From Chara braunii (lineage: Eukaryota > Streptophyta > Charophyceae > Charales > Characeae): 44,009 nt of DNA. The stretch's first letter is position 1. Each line of letters begins with the position of its first letter. Below are positions 10,623-21,030 of this stretch, piece after piece. Location of the stretch: NCBI GenBank assembly GCA_003427395.1, contig BFEA01000016.1, positions 3,173,122 through 3,217,130 of the forward strand. Direction: 5' to 3'. Under the pieces are notes generated by a model that saw only the letters and a program-made list of their open reading frames with translations, searched no databases and was not told where the DNA came from. The position numbers and the translations under genes were made by a program.

Positions 10623-11780
10623 ACCGAAACGGTGCGGGCGCGACCCTTCTTGAGAACCCCAGATTCTAACCACAGTGTTACCTTTCTGATCATTCCGAAC
10701 CACGTTTTCTCTGTCTTGTGGAATTGAGTTGGGATGTTAGTCCATAGAAGGAGTTGGATGGGGTGTTCAGGGTGGGGAGTCGAGAAGAGGGAATCCCAAA
10801 GATCCGAGGCCCTCCCCCAATATTCTGTTGCCTCTCTACAGCGTATCAGGCAATGTAGCATATCTTCTGGTTCATTTTCTGAACATACTGCACATAAATC
10901 TGAACTGTTGGGGTCATTCTTACTTCTTCTGATATGCAGCCACTGGTTAACCGGTAGAGCCACATATGAGATGAGCCATTGGAGGCTTCTGATTTTCACC
11001 GGATGGATTGATTTGAATTTTTTTCCATGGTATATGTGGGATCTGACTAGCGTCCTGACCTATTAACTTCTGCCATCTGCTCTTGATCGTTGGGTCAGGA
11101 TCCTATGTTTTGAGGAGTCAGTTGTATACCAGTTTGAATGTGTATTCCTGGATGGGGACATTCGTTTTGAGACTTCTGCTTCTATCTGGTGTCCAAGCCC
11201 ACTCTGATGGATCAAATTCCAAGTCTTGAATCGCCGTATCTATTCTGAAGATTGTTTTTGGCCATGATCCCAACACTCTTACTTTTCTGAGAACAAAAGG
11301 GTTTAGGACTGTTCTTTCCACCTCCTTATTCAGGATAGATGTGAGGCCTTGCGTAGATGGGGTAATTGGGAAAGAGGTAAACACAGCCAGGGTATCCGAC
11401 CCTTGCTGTTTATGGGAAAATTGATAGGCCCTTGAGGGGGTTAAATCCTGCACCCTCACTCCCCATTCACCCGATTTCCAGGTTGAGGCTTCGCTCAGCA
11501 ACTCCTTCCAGCCTTCTAGGATGCAGCTGATAATGGATTGTAGATTCTCGTCTCGTCGGTGACATCCTTTGAGCTGGGAGGCCGGTTCCTGTTCTGTCAC
11601 CCAGTCCTTGTTCTCCTCGTTCCACAGATGGCTCACTTTCCAAACTCCATGTTTGACTCACGATAGCCATCTCCTTCCTCTAGGCTTAAGGGATGGTTGG
11701 TGATCACTTTCGTCTCTCACCCACGGATTACCGAACAGGGGATGGTCACACCTTTTCTAGCGGCCCTTTCCTGAGAAGTA
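10623..11780 (-). mobile_element. LINE fragment (ORF2 3' region with zf-RVT)
   Basis: Two minus-strand frames match the 3' third of LINE-A ORF2. 11636-11118 contains the 'SHLWNEENKDWVTEQE' and 'LRKVRVLGSWPKTIFR' blocks. 10999-10595 holds the knuckle 'DLCAVCSENEPEDMLHCLIRC'. They lie in different frames, so the fragment is dead. Similarity fades near 11760 on the 5' side and near 10640 on the 3' side. No poly(A) tail is evident at the 3' edge. Confidence 0.88.
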
Positions 11781-12247
11781 ATTAAAGAAAGGACCTATGG
11801 GCTTCAAAAAAGACCCTGATCAAAGCAGAGATCAGATGTAAATGGCCCTGCTGAAGTCTGTCATCCAAATGAACCGGGAGAAGGCACGAAGGAGTGTGAT
11901 GGAGCTCCAGCCGGACGGGATTGCTTACAGCGAAGTGCCTAAAGTGGAAGGACTCAGCCTCAAGTGGAATGATTGCCACAATTAATAGTCAGGAAACAGG
12001 GTGCAACAGAGCCATGGCATAATCTGACTTATCCATTACAGACTCTGACTGGTCTGGGACAGCGTTGTGTGTTGAATGATGCTGTAAAGGCTGAAATGCC
12101 TCACTGTAAGGTCTGCAAATCCACCATGAGCATGACCCAGCAAATACTCTGAAGAATTCTCCGAGTTGTGAGAACAGATAGAGGGAGCTGTTACAGGCAG
12201 CCAGCACCTCACGCTGTCCCAGTTGTAGTCCTTAATTTAAAAAGTTC
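11781..12247. other. Unassigned stretch
   Basis: No family is recognised. A short plus-strand frame from an ATG near 11838 to a TAA near 11982 (about 47 codons) has ordinary amino-acid composition but follows directly on a stop and has no recognised domain. An antisense frame at 11989-12207 is also unassigned. These may be remnants of a transposon. Confidence 0.3.
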
Positions 12248-12431
12248 TTAAACCACTAGTACCTTTGCCGTCCAGTCTCGACAAGTCTTAGCCTAGTCCC
12301 GAACTGTTAGGAGGCCGGGCCTGACAACGGCTGCCGTTGATAAGTCTGATCGGCGTCGTCGTTTCGATTCGGCCTCCTGAAAGGTCGGAGGTCCATTATT
12401 TTCCGAACCGACAAAGGTACCAGTGGTTTAA
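12248..12431. mobile_element. TTAA-flanked MITE, copy 1 (184 bp)
   Basis: The terminal inverted repeats are TTAAACCACTAGTACCTTTG on the left and, on the opposite strand, TTAAACCACTGGTACCTTTG on the right: 19 of 20 bases match. TTAA at each end can be read as a TTAA target duplication, as in piggyBac-type transposons. The inside is GC-rich with no coding capacity. Related elements lie at 20531-21030 and 21312-21470, with half elements near 17.5 and 17.8 kb. Confidence 0.8.
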
Positions 12432-12544
12432 TATCAATATGTCAGTCTCAGCAGAAATCTAGATCTTAAGGCTCATCTGACGGCCAATCCTCTGTCAAGG
12501 AGTAATCAATGATGTCCAAGGGTTCATTGGCCTTTTTTATTCAG

Positions 12545-12720
12545 ACAAAAAAAAAAACAAAAAAAACAGGGTCTTGTGGCCCTGGCTCCTTGTCCATTCT
12601 GGGGAGCATCAGTCCGGTTACTATTCCACTGGCAAGTCAAGAATAGAAATTATAACACACGCAAGATGCTTCCCCCCATTATGGTTGGGAGAAGAGTGAG
12701 CCTTTTAGGATGCAACTCTT
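12545..12720 (-). mobile_element. SINE-B family copy (near 12.6 kb)
   Basis: The plus strand shows an A-rich run, then 'GGCCCTGGCTCC', 'CATTCTGGGGAGCATCAGTC' and 'ACTGGCAAGTC', and later 'CCCCATTATGGTTGGGAG'. These blocks recur in the same order near 16.1, 16.4, 36.8 and 38.2 kb. Polarity (3' end at the left) is taken from the copies at 818-890 and 38179-39168, where target duplications and A-rich tails are clear. Confidence 0.75.
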
Positions 12721-13221
12721 CCTGATTTCACTCTTCTTTTGACTCGGATTTGACAGTTTTTGTGGTTTAATGGAGCCGGTTGATGTTGTTGTTTTCCTGC
12801 CAGATTTACGATGAAAATACTTAGCGAGTTGGTCTTTTGGAATGTCAGTCGCATTGCATGCCTGTAACTCTTACCCGCTCTGCAGATTCCCCCCTCTCAC
12901 CTTCCTCCCACGAACTCCCAATGTTTCTAGGAAATGAACAAAGAAAGGAAAATGCATGTTTGCTACCTGCAGTGAGCTTTATGGCTATGGCTCGATTCCA
13001 TCTAGCATCAGCACTGTTGCTCTTCCACGAGCAAGTCAAACGAAAATACCTGAGGCAGAAACTCACTCCTCTCCCCATTATGGCTCTTAGAACCAGATCC
13101 TGCAGTATCCTCGTATCCGACTCTGTCTACAAGAGGTGGTTTTTTAATTTTTTCCATTGATTGACATCTTACCAGCAGCTGACTTTGTTTACATTTTCAC
13201 TTTGTGTCTGCATTTTCCTAG
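12721..13221. other. Sequence upstream of the first recognised VPS13-like exon
   Basis: Probably intron, ending in a normal acceptor (pyrimidine-rich, TTTTCCTAG at 13213-13221). A weak SINE-B-like segment ('GAGCAAGTCAAACGAAAATAC' region, then 'CTCCCCATTATGGCT') lies at about 12990-13110. No further exon was recognised here, so the upstream part of the gene either lies outside the window or is not identifiable by eye. Confidence 0.5.
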
Positions 13222-13374
13222 ACTGTACGGAAGTACGTGTTTGGTGTGCATATCCAGCTAGCACCAGAAGTATTCCATCGGACAAAGATTGTCACAATCG
13301 CTCAAAGATTTGTGTTGCTGAACCGGAGCGGATTCGACCTGGATTACATGCAGTCTGAAACATCAAGCCGCCGG
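13222..13374 (+). CDS. VPS13-like gene, exon 1 of window (SHR-binding region)
   Basis: Acceptor TTTTCCTAG and donor GTATGT bound 51 in-frame codons that start and end in phase 0. The peptide contains 'HRTKIVTIAQRFVLLNRSG', which fits the beginning of the SHR-binding/VPS13-adaptor region (the 'RTK.(V/L)T..PR(Y/F).L.N' pattern). VPS13 proteins are bridge-like lipid-transfer proteins at membrane contact sites; in plants SHRUBBY belongs to this family. The phase and sequence join cleanly to 15912-16071. This is the most 5' exon recognised, so the N-terminal chorein region is not in view. Assignment to VPS13 is by motif memory, without a database search. Confidence 0.85.
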
Positions 13375-15911
13375 GTATGTTCTGAAAATCCCTGTATGCT
13401 CACCTCATGAGCTCGGTCCTGGAATCCACTCCCACAATACACATGTTTGAACTTTGACAGCAGTTTGTAAGAACTTCTCTTCAATGTGTGAGCTCATGAG
13501 CTGGGTTCTGGGATTTCCTCCCATGATACACGTGTTTGAAGAAGCTTTGACCACAGTTTCTAGTGTCCTGACTCCTGACTATGATGTGCGATATCTCCCC
13601 GGTTGTTGCTGGTCGCAATGAAGAAACTCATTTCACAGTGGCAAAAGAAGCCAAACATCAACTTACACAGGAGTCGTGAAAGACAACTTGAGCTGCAAAA
13701 GGGAAAGGCAAAAGAAAAACCATTTGCCAAGAACAGTGAACGCAAAAAAAAAAGCTGAATCTCCTCGTCGATTCTAGTACCATTGTACACAATAGGAAGG
13801 TCATGACTTTGATCACAATCAAGCACAACTCGGAGAAATCTGAAGTCTGAGTGAAGGCTGGATATGAGAAATGGATCCATAGGGTCCCAGAGTTCTTCAA
13901 ATTGCCCCCCATTCAGTAGAATATAGTCTTGTCCGTGTCTTAGTCAAAGACCTTTGGAATGCCGACTCTGGAAACCTCTACAGAGTCGGATAATGGAGTA
14001 GAACCAGCATTGCAAATAGTCTTCGGATCGTAGCTTTTTACCAAGCCGAAGTTCAGGGATCAAAACTTCAAAAGCCGTCCCTACAGTCGTTGAAAAGCCT
14101 CAAGAAGTCCTTAGGTTGGTAGATCTGGGCTCAAGACCCAAATCGAGGTGCCCAGGGCCTCTAGAAGTCAACAGTCAGGCCCAACCCAGGTATAGAAGTC
14201 CAAGAGTCGAAGATTTGTTGAGAGCCAACCACGGGCACAGATCACAGATAATCCAAAGGCTCAGTGCAGTCGCTAGAAGCTTCCGAGGCCCACTGGGTTC
14301 AGGCACACAATAGCCGTAACAAAATCTTGGCCGTTCAGATTAAGAAATCTCAGCCATCCCGGTCGGCAACCTGAGGCGTGCCAGGTTGACTCAACTCTAA
14401 AAAACCTGGGCCTTCCCCAGCTCGTGCATTCATTAGTCCTGCATTGCGCTATGTCAGGTCTGGAGTGCTGCTTTCCAAGCACCAGCGCCTGAAGAAGGCC
14501 GATATAGAGAGCATGAGGCTGAATCAGAGACAGAATGGTAGCCATAGCCAGTAGGAGGTGCTGATGCACCATAAAAGAGGAGGGATATGGGATAGGGTCC
14601 AACGCTTGGAGGAAGAGAAGCTTACCTGGACATTGCTTACCTGGAGTGTTCAGTCACAGCTGCTGCAGAGAGGGCCCACTGTTTGCATGCGCTCATCATT
14701 CTTTATTCAAGACAGGGTTGATGGTGCGGACTAGTATATCTGTCACCATACAGAGGAGGGTCCGTGGTGAAGATCGGAAGGAGCAACCATTGAAGGTGGT
14801 TGGCGAGAAGAAGGAAGAACCTTACCTGTTGGCTCGTGGCTATAGCTACCTGAAGAAGAAGTCTCCAAATGGAGGAGGGAGACTGACAGTCATTTTCCAA
14901 GACTTCATCCTGTTGGCACTCGTACTATCGAGGGAGAGTGCACCACTAGTTATAGTGAAGTCAAGGAATGAGAGGGAAGGTCACCATAGCTTCTGTGTCG
15001 TGATCTCATCCTGACTGAAGAAGGAGGCTTCTTCGGGGGATGCACATTGTCAATTCAAGTTCCAGCATTATCGCACCAGCAATGGATAGGCGTTGTTTTT
15101 TAGTGTAGATTGGCGGTGAAGGAGACAGGAGACATAAGATAGCAGATACGTTGGGTTGGCTAGAAGGAATCCCGTGGACATTTTTCCATACCTTTCCTCT
15201 TCTTATTTTCATATCTTTCACTGCTGTCTCGATTGGTTTGTTATCATTGAGTTGAACCTTGTGAGTTCATGTGAGATTTGATCGTGAGTTTCTGAAATTG
15301 GGTTTGTTACACTGTGCTACTTGCTGTTATGGGGCAGAAGTCCGCACGTTCATATTTTGTCTGTTTGATCAACTTGCGGACAAGAATGTACCATACCTCT
15401 GAAGCTCTGAACCATAGCGAGCTCGAAAGCTTCTCATAAGTCCATCCATCTGATGAGCGCTACCACGTGGGAAGCAGCCTGATCACTGAGCCTCTGTCGT
15501 TAGTGCTTAGGTTTGTTTGCCAGCAATAAGTCATTTGTTTGTGGGCATAACATATCTGCTTCATCAACTTACTCGGAAGAATTCAACATTCATTTCATCC
15601 TTAGCCGGTGAAGAGTACAAGCATCTAACAACTGCAGACCTCTAGCATTGAATGATCGCTGAGCCTTGGTCGTTATTTCTTTGGCTTGCTTGCTTTCAGT
15701 ACACATCTTTCCAGCATCTCCTGCAAAAGACAACAGAAAAGAAGCAAAAAGTTCCAGTAAGACGGACATAGAGTCAAGCAGCCTAAGGGTTCAGGTCTTA
15801 AATCGTTTCATGCAACGAATTGCACAATTTTTTAAAGCTTGGGTCACAGGGGTATACGGTGCACAGTAATGGCTCACAGTGAGCCACTGCGCTCGTTTGT
15901 ATGTTTTGCAG
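13375..15911 (+). other. Intron 1 of the VPS13-like gene
   Basis: The donor is GTATGT and the acceptor TTTTGCAG. The 2.5 kb between hold only unassigned ORFs on both strands (for example 13560-13912 minus, 14646-15014 plus) without recognisable domains. No clear transposon ends were seen. Confidence 0.7.
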
Positions 15912-16071
15912 GAACTGCGAGATGGACAGAAGGAGGCATATCACTGGGATGATGCATCAAAATCAGAGAGCTTGATGGTTCGGTTAGTTGGTGGTATTTG
16001 GGGATGGAGCGGGGGGTTCAGCATTGAAAAAGTGGGCGATTTTGGTATTCGCTGCCGTAACCGTCAGGATG
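15912..16071 (+). CDS. VPS13-like gene, exon 2
   Basis: This 160-nt exon lies between TTTTGCAG and GTATGA. It continues the previous exon in phase 0 and ends one base into a codon. Its peptide has 'YHWDDASK' followed by 'WSGGFSIEKVGDFGIRCR', a close fit to the family signature 'PFHWDD..K.....WSWSG.FSI...G.F.I..R' of the SHR-binding region. This is the strongest single piece of evidence for the VPS13 assignment. Confidence 0.9.
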
Positions 16072-16084
16072 GTATGAATTACCC

Positions 16085-16260
16085 ATTGCCTGCTTTTTTT
16101 CCCTCTGTTGAAACAGGTCCTTACAGTCCTTGCTCCTTCTCCACTCTGGGGAGCATCAGTCTGGTTCCTTCGCACCGGCAAGTCCAAAACAGATACAATG
16201 TATGACTCACACATCACTTCCTTGCATCTAGGCCAAAGGATCCCTCCATGGAGGTGGAAT
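16085..16260 (-). mobile_element. SINE-B family copy (near 16.1 kb, intron 2)
   Basis: The plus strand carries a T-rich start, 'CTTGCTCCTTCTCCACTC', 'TGGGGAGCATCAGTCTGG', 'CACCGGCAAGTCCAAAACAG' and a degenerate end near 16260. It lies only some 85 bp from a second, longer copy. Confidence 0.75.
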
Positions 16261-16344
16261 TCAGTTTAGCCTGTACCACCATGCTCCTCTCAGTCACAGC
16301 CTTATTATCTTGTACTGTTGAATTAACTTTTTCTTTTTCTTTCA

Positions 16345-16985
16345 GAACCTCGTGGTTCTGGCTCCTGCCATTCTGGGGAGCAACAGTCCGGTTCCTGTTC
16401 CCCCGGCAAGTCAATCTGGAATACATGAGCGACTCACGCACGCTCCTCCCCATTATGGCTGGGAGGCCCGAGTGGACGGCATTGATTGCTTCATTGAGGA
16501 AGGATGTACCACCCCCCACCCCTGCCTAAGTTATCCTACTGCTTATGATGCCTGGCTGTTGCCCAGCTGTCTGGCCCCAGTCCTGCTCCTCTCAGCTGTG
16601 ATGCTGTCAAGTTGGTGTGTTATACTAGAGCGGTCTGGAATATAAGTGATGTTCTTGAAATCTCTACCATTCTGTCTAGTTCCTGAACCCTAAACCCTTG
16701 GCTGTGTTCAGTTAGCTATGGTCCGCTGGGTGATGTAGGGGGGATGTGTGAGAGGAGGCGTGGGGATAGGTGGGGTGGTAGGAGACTGTGGTGGAGTAGT
16801 GGTTGGTTCTTCGGGGGTGGGGGGTGGGGGGTGGTGGAGGGGAGGGGCGGGATTGAAGGGGGGAGAGGAGTCTGAACTGTTTCGGTAGTGGACTGGTGGT
16901 GGGTGGATGGTTTGGGGATGCTGTGTCTATTTGGCTTGAAACCCTAAGCCCTTGACCATATTCTATCTGTATCGGTCTAGTTCTA
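16345..16985 (-). mobile_element. Long SINE-B-type retroelement with two telomere-like motifs
   Basis: On the plus strand the order is a T-rich start (A-rich tail on the minus strand), SINE-B blocks, 'GAACCCTAAACCCTTGG' near 16687, a very G-rich spacer, then 'GAAACCCTAAGCCCTTG' near 16939 and a terminal 'TATCTGTATCGGTCTAG'. The same order occurs in 38179-39168, which has clear target duplications. The left end is set by the T-rich tract and the right end by comparison with that copy. No coding region is present. Confidence 0.7.
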
Positions 16986-16999
16986 GCGTGGTTTGCATT

Positions 17000-17137
17000 C
17001 ACAGCAATTAATTCTGAGGAATGGAGCCAGGAGAAGCTAGCATAAGGGTTAGGGAACTAACCATCCAAATCTGAATCGTGCACAGCAACTAATTCTGAGG
17101 AACAGAGCCAGGAGAGCTTAGCATAAGGGTTAAGGAA
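17000..17137. repeat. Imperfect 81-bp tandem duplication
   Basis: 'CACAGCAAYTAATTCTGAGG' starts at 17000 and again at 17081, each followed by 'AGCCAGGAGA' and 'TAGCATAAGGGTTA'. The duplicated portion is about 57 bp with a diverged linker. It lies next to the 5' edge of the long SINE-B element. Confidence 0.75.
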
Positions 17138-17219
17138 TAAATACTGCTCAGGGTGCGGTGCATGGTGCTCCTATCTCTACCTCTTTGCTCTCACAATGTA
17201 AAGAGTGCAATCACTAGGC

Positions 17220-17221
<2 letters not shown>

Positions 17222-17278
<57 letters not shown>
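17222..17278. repeat. (CT)n microsatellite, 57 bp
   Basis: A pure CT run on the plus strand in intron 2, abutting a perfect hairpin at 17279. Confidence 0.97.
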
Positions 17279-17280
<2 letters not shown>

Positions 17281-17322
17281 GAGAATGAATCTTCCTCTTT
17301 ATCGAGGAAGATTCATTCTCGT
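17279..17322. repeat. Perfect 19-bp inverted repeat with 6-nt loop
   Basis: The left arm 17279-17297 and right arm 17304-17322 are exact reverse complements (ACGAGAATGAATCTTCCTC on the left), with loop TTTATC. It directly follows the CT microsatellite. No transposon termini are visible around it. Confidence 0.95.
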
Positions 17323-17420
17323 TTGGCATGTATGATTTCGGCTGTTTTTTTTTTGTTTTTTTTTTGCAGAAAGTTGTATGTTTTTGTTGTCTTTTTTTTT
17401 CTTGTTCCGTGATGTACTAC

Positions 17421-17993
17421 CAGTTGTCCGAGGCTCAGCAATAAAGTCCGAGGCTCGGTAATGATCGGGCTACCGGTAGTCCGAGCCTCGGACTCGATAG
17501 CTGGGCGAGGTACTGGTGGCTTAAAGTGCTTCAAGAATGGTCAAATGTTCAGGCATATATATTCAAGGGTGGAGGGGGAGGGTTTCAGCGAGTTGAATGA
17601 TTCATTTTCAACCCAAGATTTAGTATTATTATTATTATTATTTTTGTTTTCCTTATGCAAGGAATATGAGCGAGACGCCCCCCAAATGGCGTAGAACTTA
17701 CTCACCAGTTGTCCGAGGCTCGGCAATAAAGTCCGAGGCTCGGTAATGATCGGGCTACCGGTAGTCCGAGCCTCGGACTTGATAGCTGGGCGAGGTACTG
17801 GTGGTTTAAAGTGCTTCAAGAATGGTCAAATGTTCAGGCATATATATTCAAGGGTGGAGGGGGAGGGTTTCAGCGAGTTGAATGGTTCATTTTCAAGTTT
17901 CAACCCAAGATTTAGTATTATTATTATTATTATTATTATTTTGTTTTCCTTGTGCAAGGAATATGAGCGAGACGCCCCCCAAATGGCGCAGAA
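17421..17993 (+). repeat. ~285-bp tandem duplication containing a MITE end and the start of a LINE fragment
   Basis: 17421-17705 and 17706-17993 are near-identical. Each copy contains a 14-bp perfect inverted repeat (AGTCCGAGGCTCGG and its complement), the MITE terminus 'GGTACTGGTGG(C/T)TTAA', an ATT microsatellite of different length in each copy, and 'GAGCGAGACGCCCCCC', the start of a LINE ORF2 fragment. Only the second copy continues into the rest of the LINE, so the first ends where the duplication broke the LINE. Confidence 0.85.
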
Positions 17994-18290
17994 CTTACTC
18001 ACCAACCAAATCAACAAACTGGGTAGATGGGGAAATTCGTTTACGTCCTTGCTGGGTTGCGCACTGACCATCAACACATCGATCTTCTCAATGATGTGGT
18101 ACATATCATCAATCTGGACAGTACCGGACCATACAATCAAGGCTCTCAACCGCAGAACTTATGGACCGGCGATCCTAACAAACAGAACTGCATTCCGAAA
18201 ATAGCCTGGCGCTACATTACGAGGAAACCAGCCGAAGGAGGTCTAGGCATTATTGACCCCAAAAAAGAAACAAAGGCCCTACAAGCTGTT
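17962..18290 (+). mobile_element. LINE ORF2 fragment (thumb/connector) in intron 2
   Basis: Plus-strand frames give 'QNLLTNQINKLGRWGNSFTS', 'FSMMWYISSIW' and 'CIPKIAWRYITRKPAEGG', closely matching LINE-A in the same order but with a frame change near 18155. The fragment ends near 18290 without a poly(A) tail and is truncated at both sides. Confidence 0.88.
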
Positions 18291-18493
18291 TTTGTTTGGG
18301 CCCCTTTTTTGTCTTCCTGTCCTATTTTTGTTGCCCTATGTATCTCAGTATCTGGCAAGCATTGTTGAAGTCCCACATTTGTTTACCATCTGGGAAATCA
18401 GCTCAAAGCCCCTATCAGACTGTATGGTTGCCAAATGACTTGGAATGAGCTTACATATGCTGTCGTTATTGTCTTAATCTCCCTCAACTTCAG
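18291..18493 (+). other. End of intron 2 of the VPS13-like gene
   Basis: Intron 2 runs 16072-18493 (GTATGA to CAACTTCAG). This last part shows no repeat or gene. Confidence 0.7.
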
Positions 18494-18593
18494 GTACATA
18501 CAAATATTTAGTGGTTGATGTGTCACTGCATGCGGCAACAATGCTTGTCACATTTTGGGACTGCGATGGCATGAGGAGGCTGCCACCCTTCAG
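18494..18593 (+). CDS. VPS13-like gene, exon 3
   Basis: This 100-nt exon between CAACTTCAG and GTCAGT completes the split Gly codon from exon 2 and ends two bases into an Arg codon. The peptide 'YKYLVVDVSLHAATMLVTF' and 'LPPF' fits the SHR-binding-region segment that precedes the 'RIEN' block, which indeed begins the next exon. It is too short to stand out as an ORF and was found through phase continuity. Confidence 0.82.
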
Positions 18594-19548
18594 GTCAGTA
18601 ACTCAGATTGGTGATCAGTCACTCCAGCTTTCTCACTCAAAGATGTTTGAGGTGCAGTAGTTTGTTGGGTGATGGTTCTGCTGGGAGGTTTCTTGCTCAA
18701 GCGCACAGTTACAGGGCATTCCGAGTTTCCAAAAGGCCATGCTCTTTTGCTCTCTCCACAAGAGATCACACTAAAGCACTCAGAGGTGAATCCCTGAAGG
18801 ATTCACCCTGAAGTCCCTGAAGGATCCGCACTCACCTCAGTGTGATACCCCCAGAGTCCATCCCGGCAGTCCCGGTATCCTTTTGTCGCACACTAATCAA
18901 GAAGGTCACGAGAAACCCAAGAAGGAAACCAGGCTTACCTGAGCGATAATTCTCCTAGGTCAGGAGAAATCATTGCTCATCAGGGGTTCCTTCAGTCGTA
19001 CGAGTGTGTTGTTTGTGTGATCAATGACTTCCCAGGGGAACTGTAGTGTGAGCAGCACCTATCAGGGGCTCACTATCACTCTACCAGGGGTTTCAAGCGT
19101 TGTTGCTTGATTGACTCTACTGTCTGAGAATATTGCCCTCTCTGCCCCAGCCTGGTCCTCGAAGGGTGAAAATTTAAGATGACCTCCTGAGCTGCACCGG
19201 CTGTCAGGTGTGATAAGGGCATGTTGAGGTCCCCAAGTGTGTAATGCCTGTTGGAGGTTCTCCTGATGCAGTGGCCGAGTGGCTGTCGCTAGGTGGGGGG
19301 GGGGAATACGTAGGTTGGCACGTCGTAGGGGTAGTCAGTGGCTTGGCACATCGTGGGGTAATCAGTGGAGCTTCGTTCTGCTGTGTCGCTGGGAATCGGG
19401 GAACTGGAAGACTGGATCAATGGGGATCTTGGGTTCCAGTTTCCAAGTCATGTGGAGGATCAACAAGAGGTGGTGTAATTTCCCCTGATTAGAAGCTTAA
19501 AGTGATTCTCTGATTGTTGATCTGGTCTCTCTTGATGCGAGTTTCCTT
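18594..19548 (+). other. First part of intron 3
   Basis: Intron 3 runs from the donor GTCAGT to 21803. No gene or repeat was recognised in this first ~950 bp apart from a GGGGGGGGG run near 19297. Confidence 0.6.
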
Positions 19549-20115
19549 CTTTTTTTTTTAATGAAAAAAGAAAAATGCAGGCTTATCTTCTCCTCATATG
19601 GGGGACAACCACGTTTTGTTTTTTGACTATGCTATCATCTTCTCACAGTATTGTACCTCGCACTACCTACCCCGGGCAAGCAAGGGATCAACCGTATTTT
19701 CACCTCACATTACCTACCCCGGACAAACAAGAGCCCATCCACGCACCAAGGGGATCTAGGGTCTTAGACTAGAGTCTAAGGCTATGGGTCTAGGGCCACA
19801 GCAACTACTCTATTCAGGGGACCAGCCTTAAATCTCCTCACTAGGCCTAAAGTATCCTAAGGTTATGGCTCTATGCCTACGTAACTCTGCTCTGTGGCGG
19901 GAGCAGCACCCAAGCTCCTAACACCAGGCGCGGGCTAGAAAGTGAGACCCAACACTTCCACAACCAGCCAGGAGGGACAAGCCGACTTTCTCTGTTGGTG
20001 AACCTGAAGTATGCCACACAGGGGTCGTGGGGAGTTGAATGGATGCCATGGGGAATCGAACCCACGACCTCCTGTGTACCACTTACGTGCTCAACCAACT
20101 AAGCTAGGCCACTTG
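19549..20115 (-). mobile_element. tRNA-derived SINE (~570 bp)
   Basis: On the minus strand the head contains a good pol III A box (TAGCTTAGTTGG, 20095-20106) and a perfect B box (GGTTCGATTCC, 20052-20062). The element ends in an A-rich tail (T run at 19549-19559 on the plus strand). The D-arm folds, but the T-stem and acceptor stem do not pair, so this is not an intact tRNA gene. The body includes a 46-bp-spaced repeat of 'TACCTACCCCGG' and an 18-bp palindrome at 19763-19780. Convincing target duplications were not found. Confidence 0.75.
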
Positions 20116-20269
20116 GCGTGATAAGACTTTTCCTTGAAGCTATTGATGAGGCTATTCATACTGTTATCTTGACTATTCGCAACTGTGAGGGCAGAGCTCC
20201 AGGGGGGGGAGTTGATGCTACCTGTCCATATAGTATGCAGTAACAAGTAGGAAAGCTTTCTTTAGCAAG
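20116..20269. other. Short intron spacer
   Basis: No feature was seen between the two SINE elements. Confidence 0.5.
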
Positions 20270-20430
20270 CAGTGGCTATGGTTCTCCCAGCCCTAACTGG
20301 GAGGAGGGTGGGTTGTTCTATTGATCAAAGGTCATGGTTTCTGTCCTAATGGAGAAGGTAAACCAGGCTGCTGGCCCTCAGAAAAAGGCTTAAAAAAATA
20401 AATAAATAAATTAAAAAAAAAAAAAAAAAN
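20270..20430 (+). mobile_element. Diverged SINE-B copy, opposite orientation
   Basis: The plus strand reads 'CTCCCAGCCCTAACTGGGAGG', later 'AACCAGGCTGCTGGCCCTCAG', then AAAAAGG and a long A-rich tail with an AAAT pattern. These correspond, in order, to the complements of the family blocks in the minus-strand copies. An undetermined base lies at 20430 in the poly(A), followed by an AAG microsatellite to about 20466. Confidence 0.55.
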
Positions 20431-20530
20431 AGAAAACAGAAAAGAAGAAGAAGAAGAAGAAGAAGAAAGGCCACCAGTCAGGGTTCTTTTGTCTGGAACG
20501 GAGAGAAACATGGGAAGCTACGAGTTTTCG

Positions 20531-21030
20531 TTAAACCACCACTACCTTTCAGGCTGTGATGCAAAGTCGGTTTCGTAGCCTACGAAGATATCTTTCGGGC
20601 CTCGGGCCAGGGTTGGCAACCCTTTTTCCAATTTAAAAAAAGAACAAGATCATTGATGTCGGGGAATGCCCTCACTGACGCCATGCTCACGCTAGTACTT
20701 TCCAGAATGTATCTGACCACTCGCACCAGAATGTATTTTTTTTTCCCCTTCTTCTTTTCATTTCTTTCTTTGTGCCCTGCCAGCGAGTTACAGCGTATTT
20801 CAAGTTCTGACAGTGAGCACCTCACCTAGGGTATACTCACACTAGTACTTCTCAATATATTGCACCACTATCATGGGCAGAGTGTCGTTTCCTTTCTTTT
20901 ACTTTTTTGTTGGCTGTGCCAAAGAAAAAAGAAAAGAAACAGATCTGCCCCCACGCCAGCCTCGGCAATAATCGGTGCGCGGGTAAATTCAGGGTCGGCA
21001 AAAAGAGGCTCGAACGTAGTGGTGGTTTAA
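20531..21030. mobile_element. TTAA-flanked MITE, copy 2 (500 bp)
   Basis: It starts TTAAACCACCACTACC and ends GTAGTGGTGGTTTAA. The first 11 bases of the inverted repeat after TTAA match perfectly before a mismatch. TTAA at both ends matches the other copies. No ORF with a recognisable transposase is present, so it is non-autonomous. A T-rich tract and a repeated 'CACTAGTACTT' lie inside. Confidence 0.78.

Noticed and set aside
13560-13912. Two overlapping minus-strand ORFs in intron 1
   Set aside because: No recognisable domain and no relation to any other element; chance frames are more likely.
14646-15014. 122-codon plus-strand ORF in intron 1
   Set aside because: Ordinary composition but no motif, no splice-phase fit with exons 1 and 2, which already join to each other.
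20040-20115. Functional tRNA gene on the minus strand
   Set aside because: A and B boxes are good, but the T-stem and acceptor stem do not pair and an A-tailed body follows, so it is the head of a SINE.
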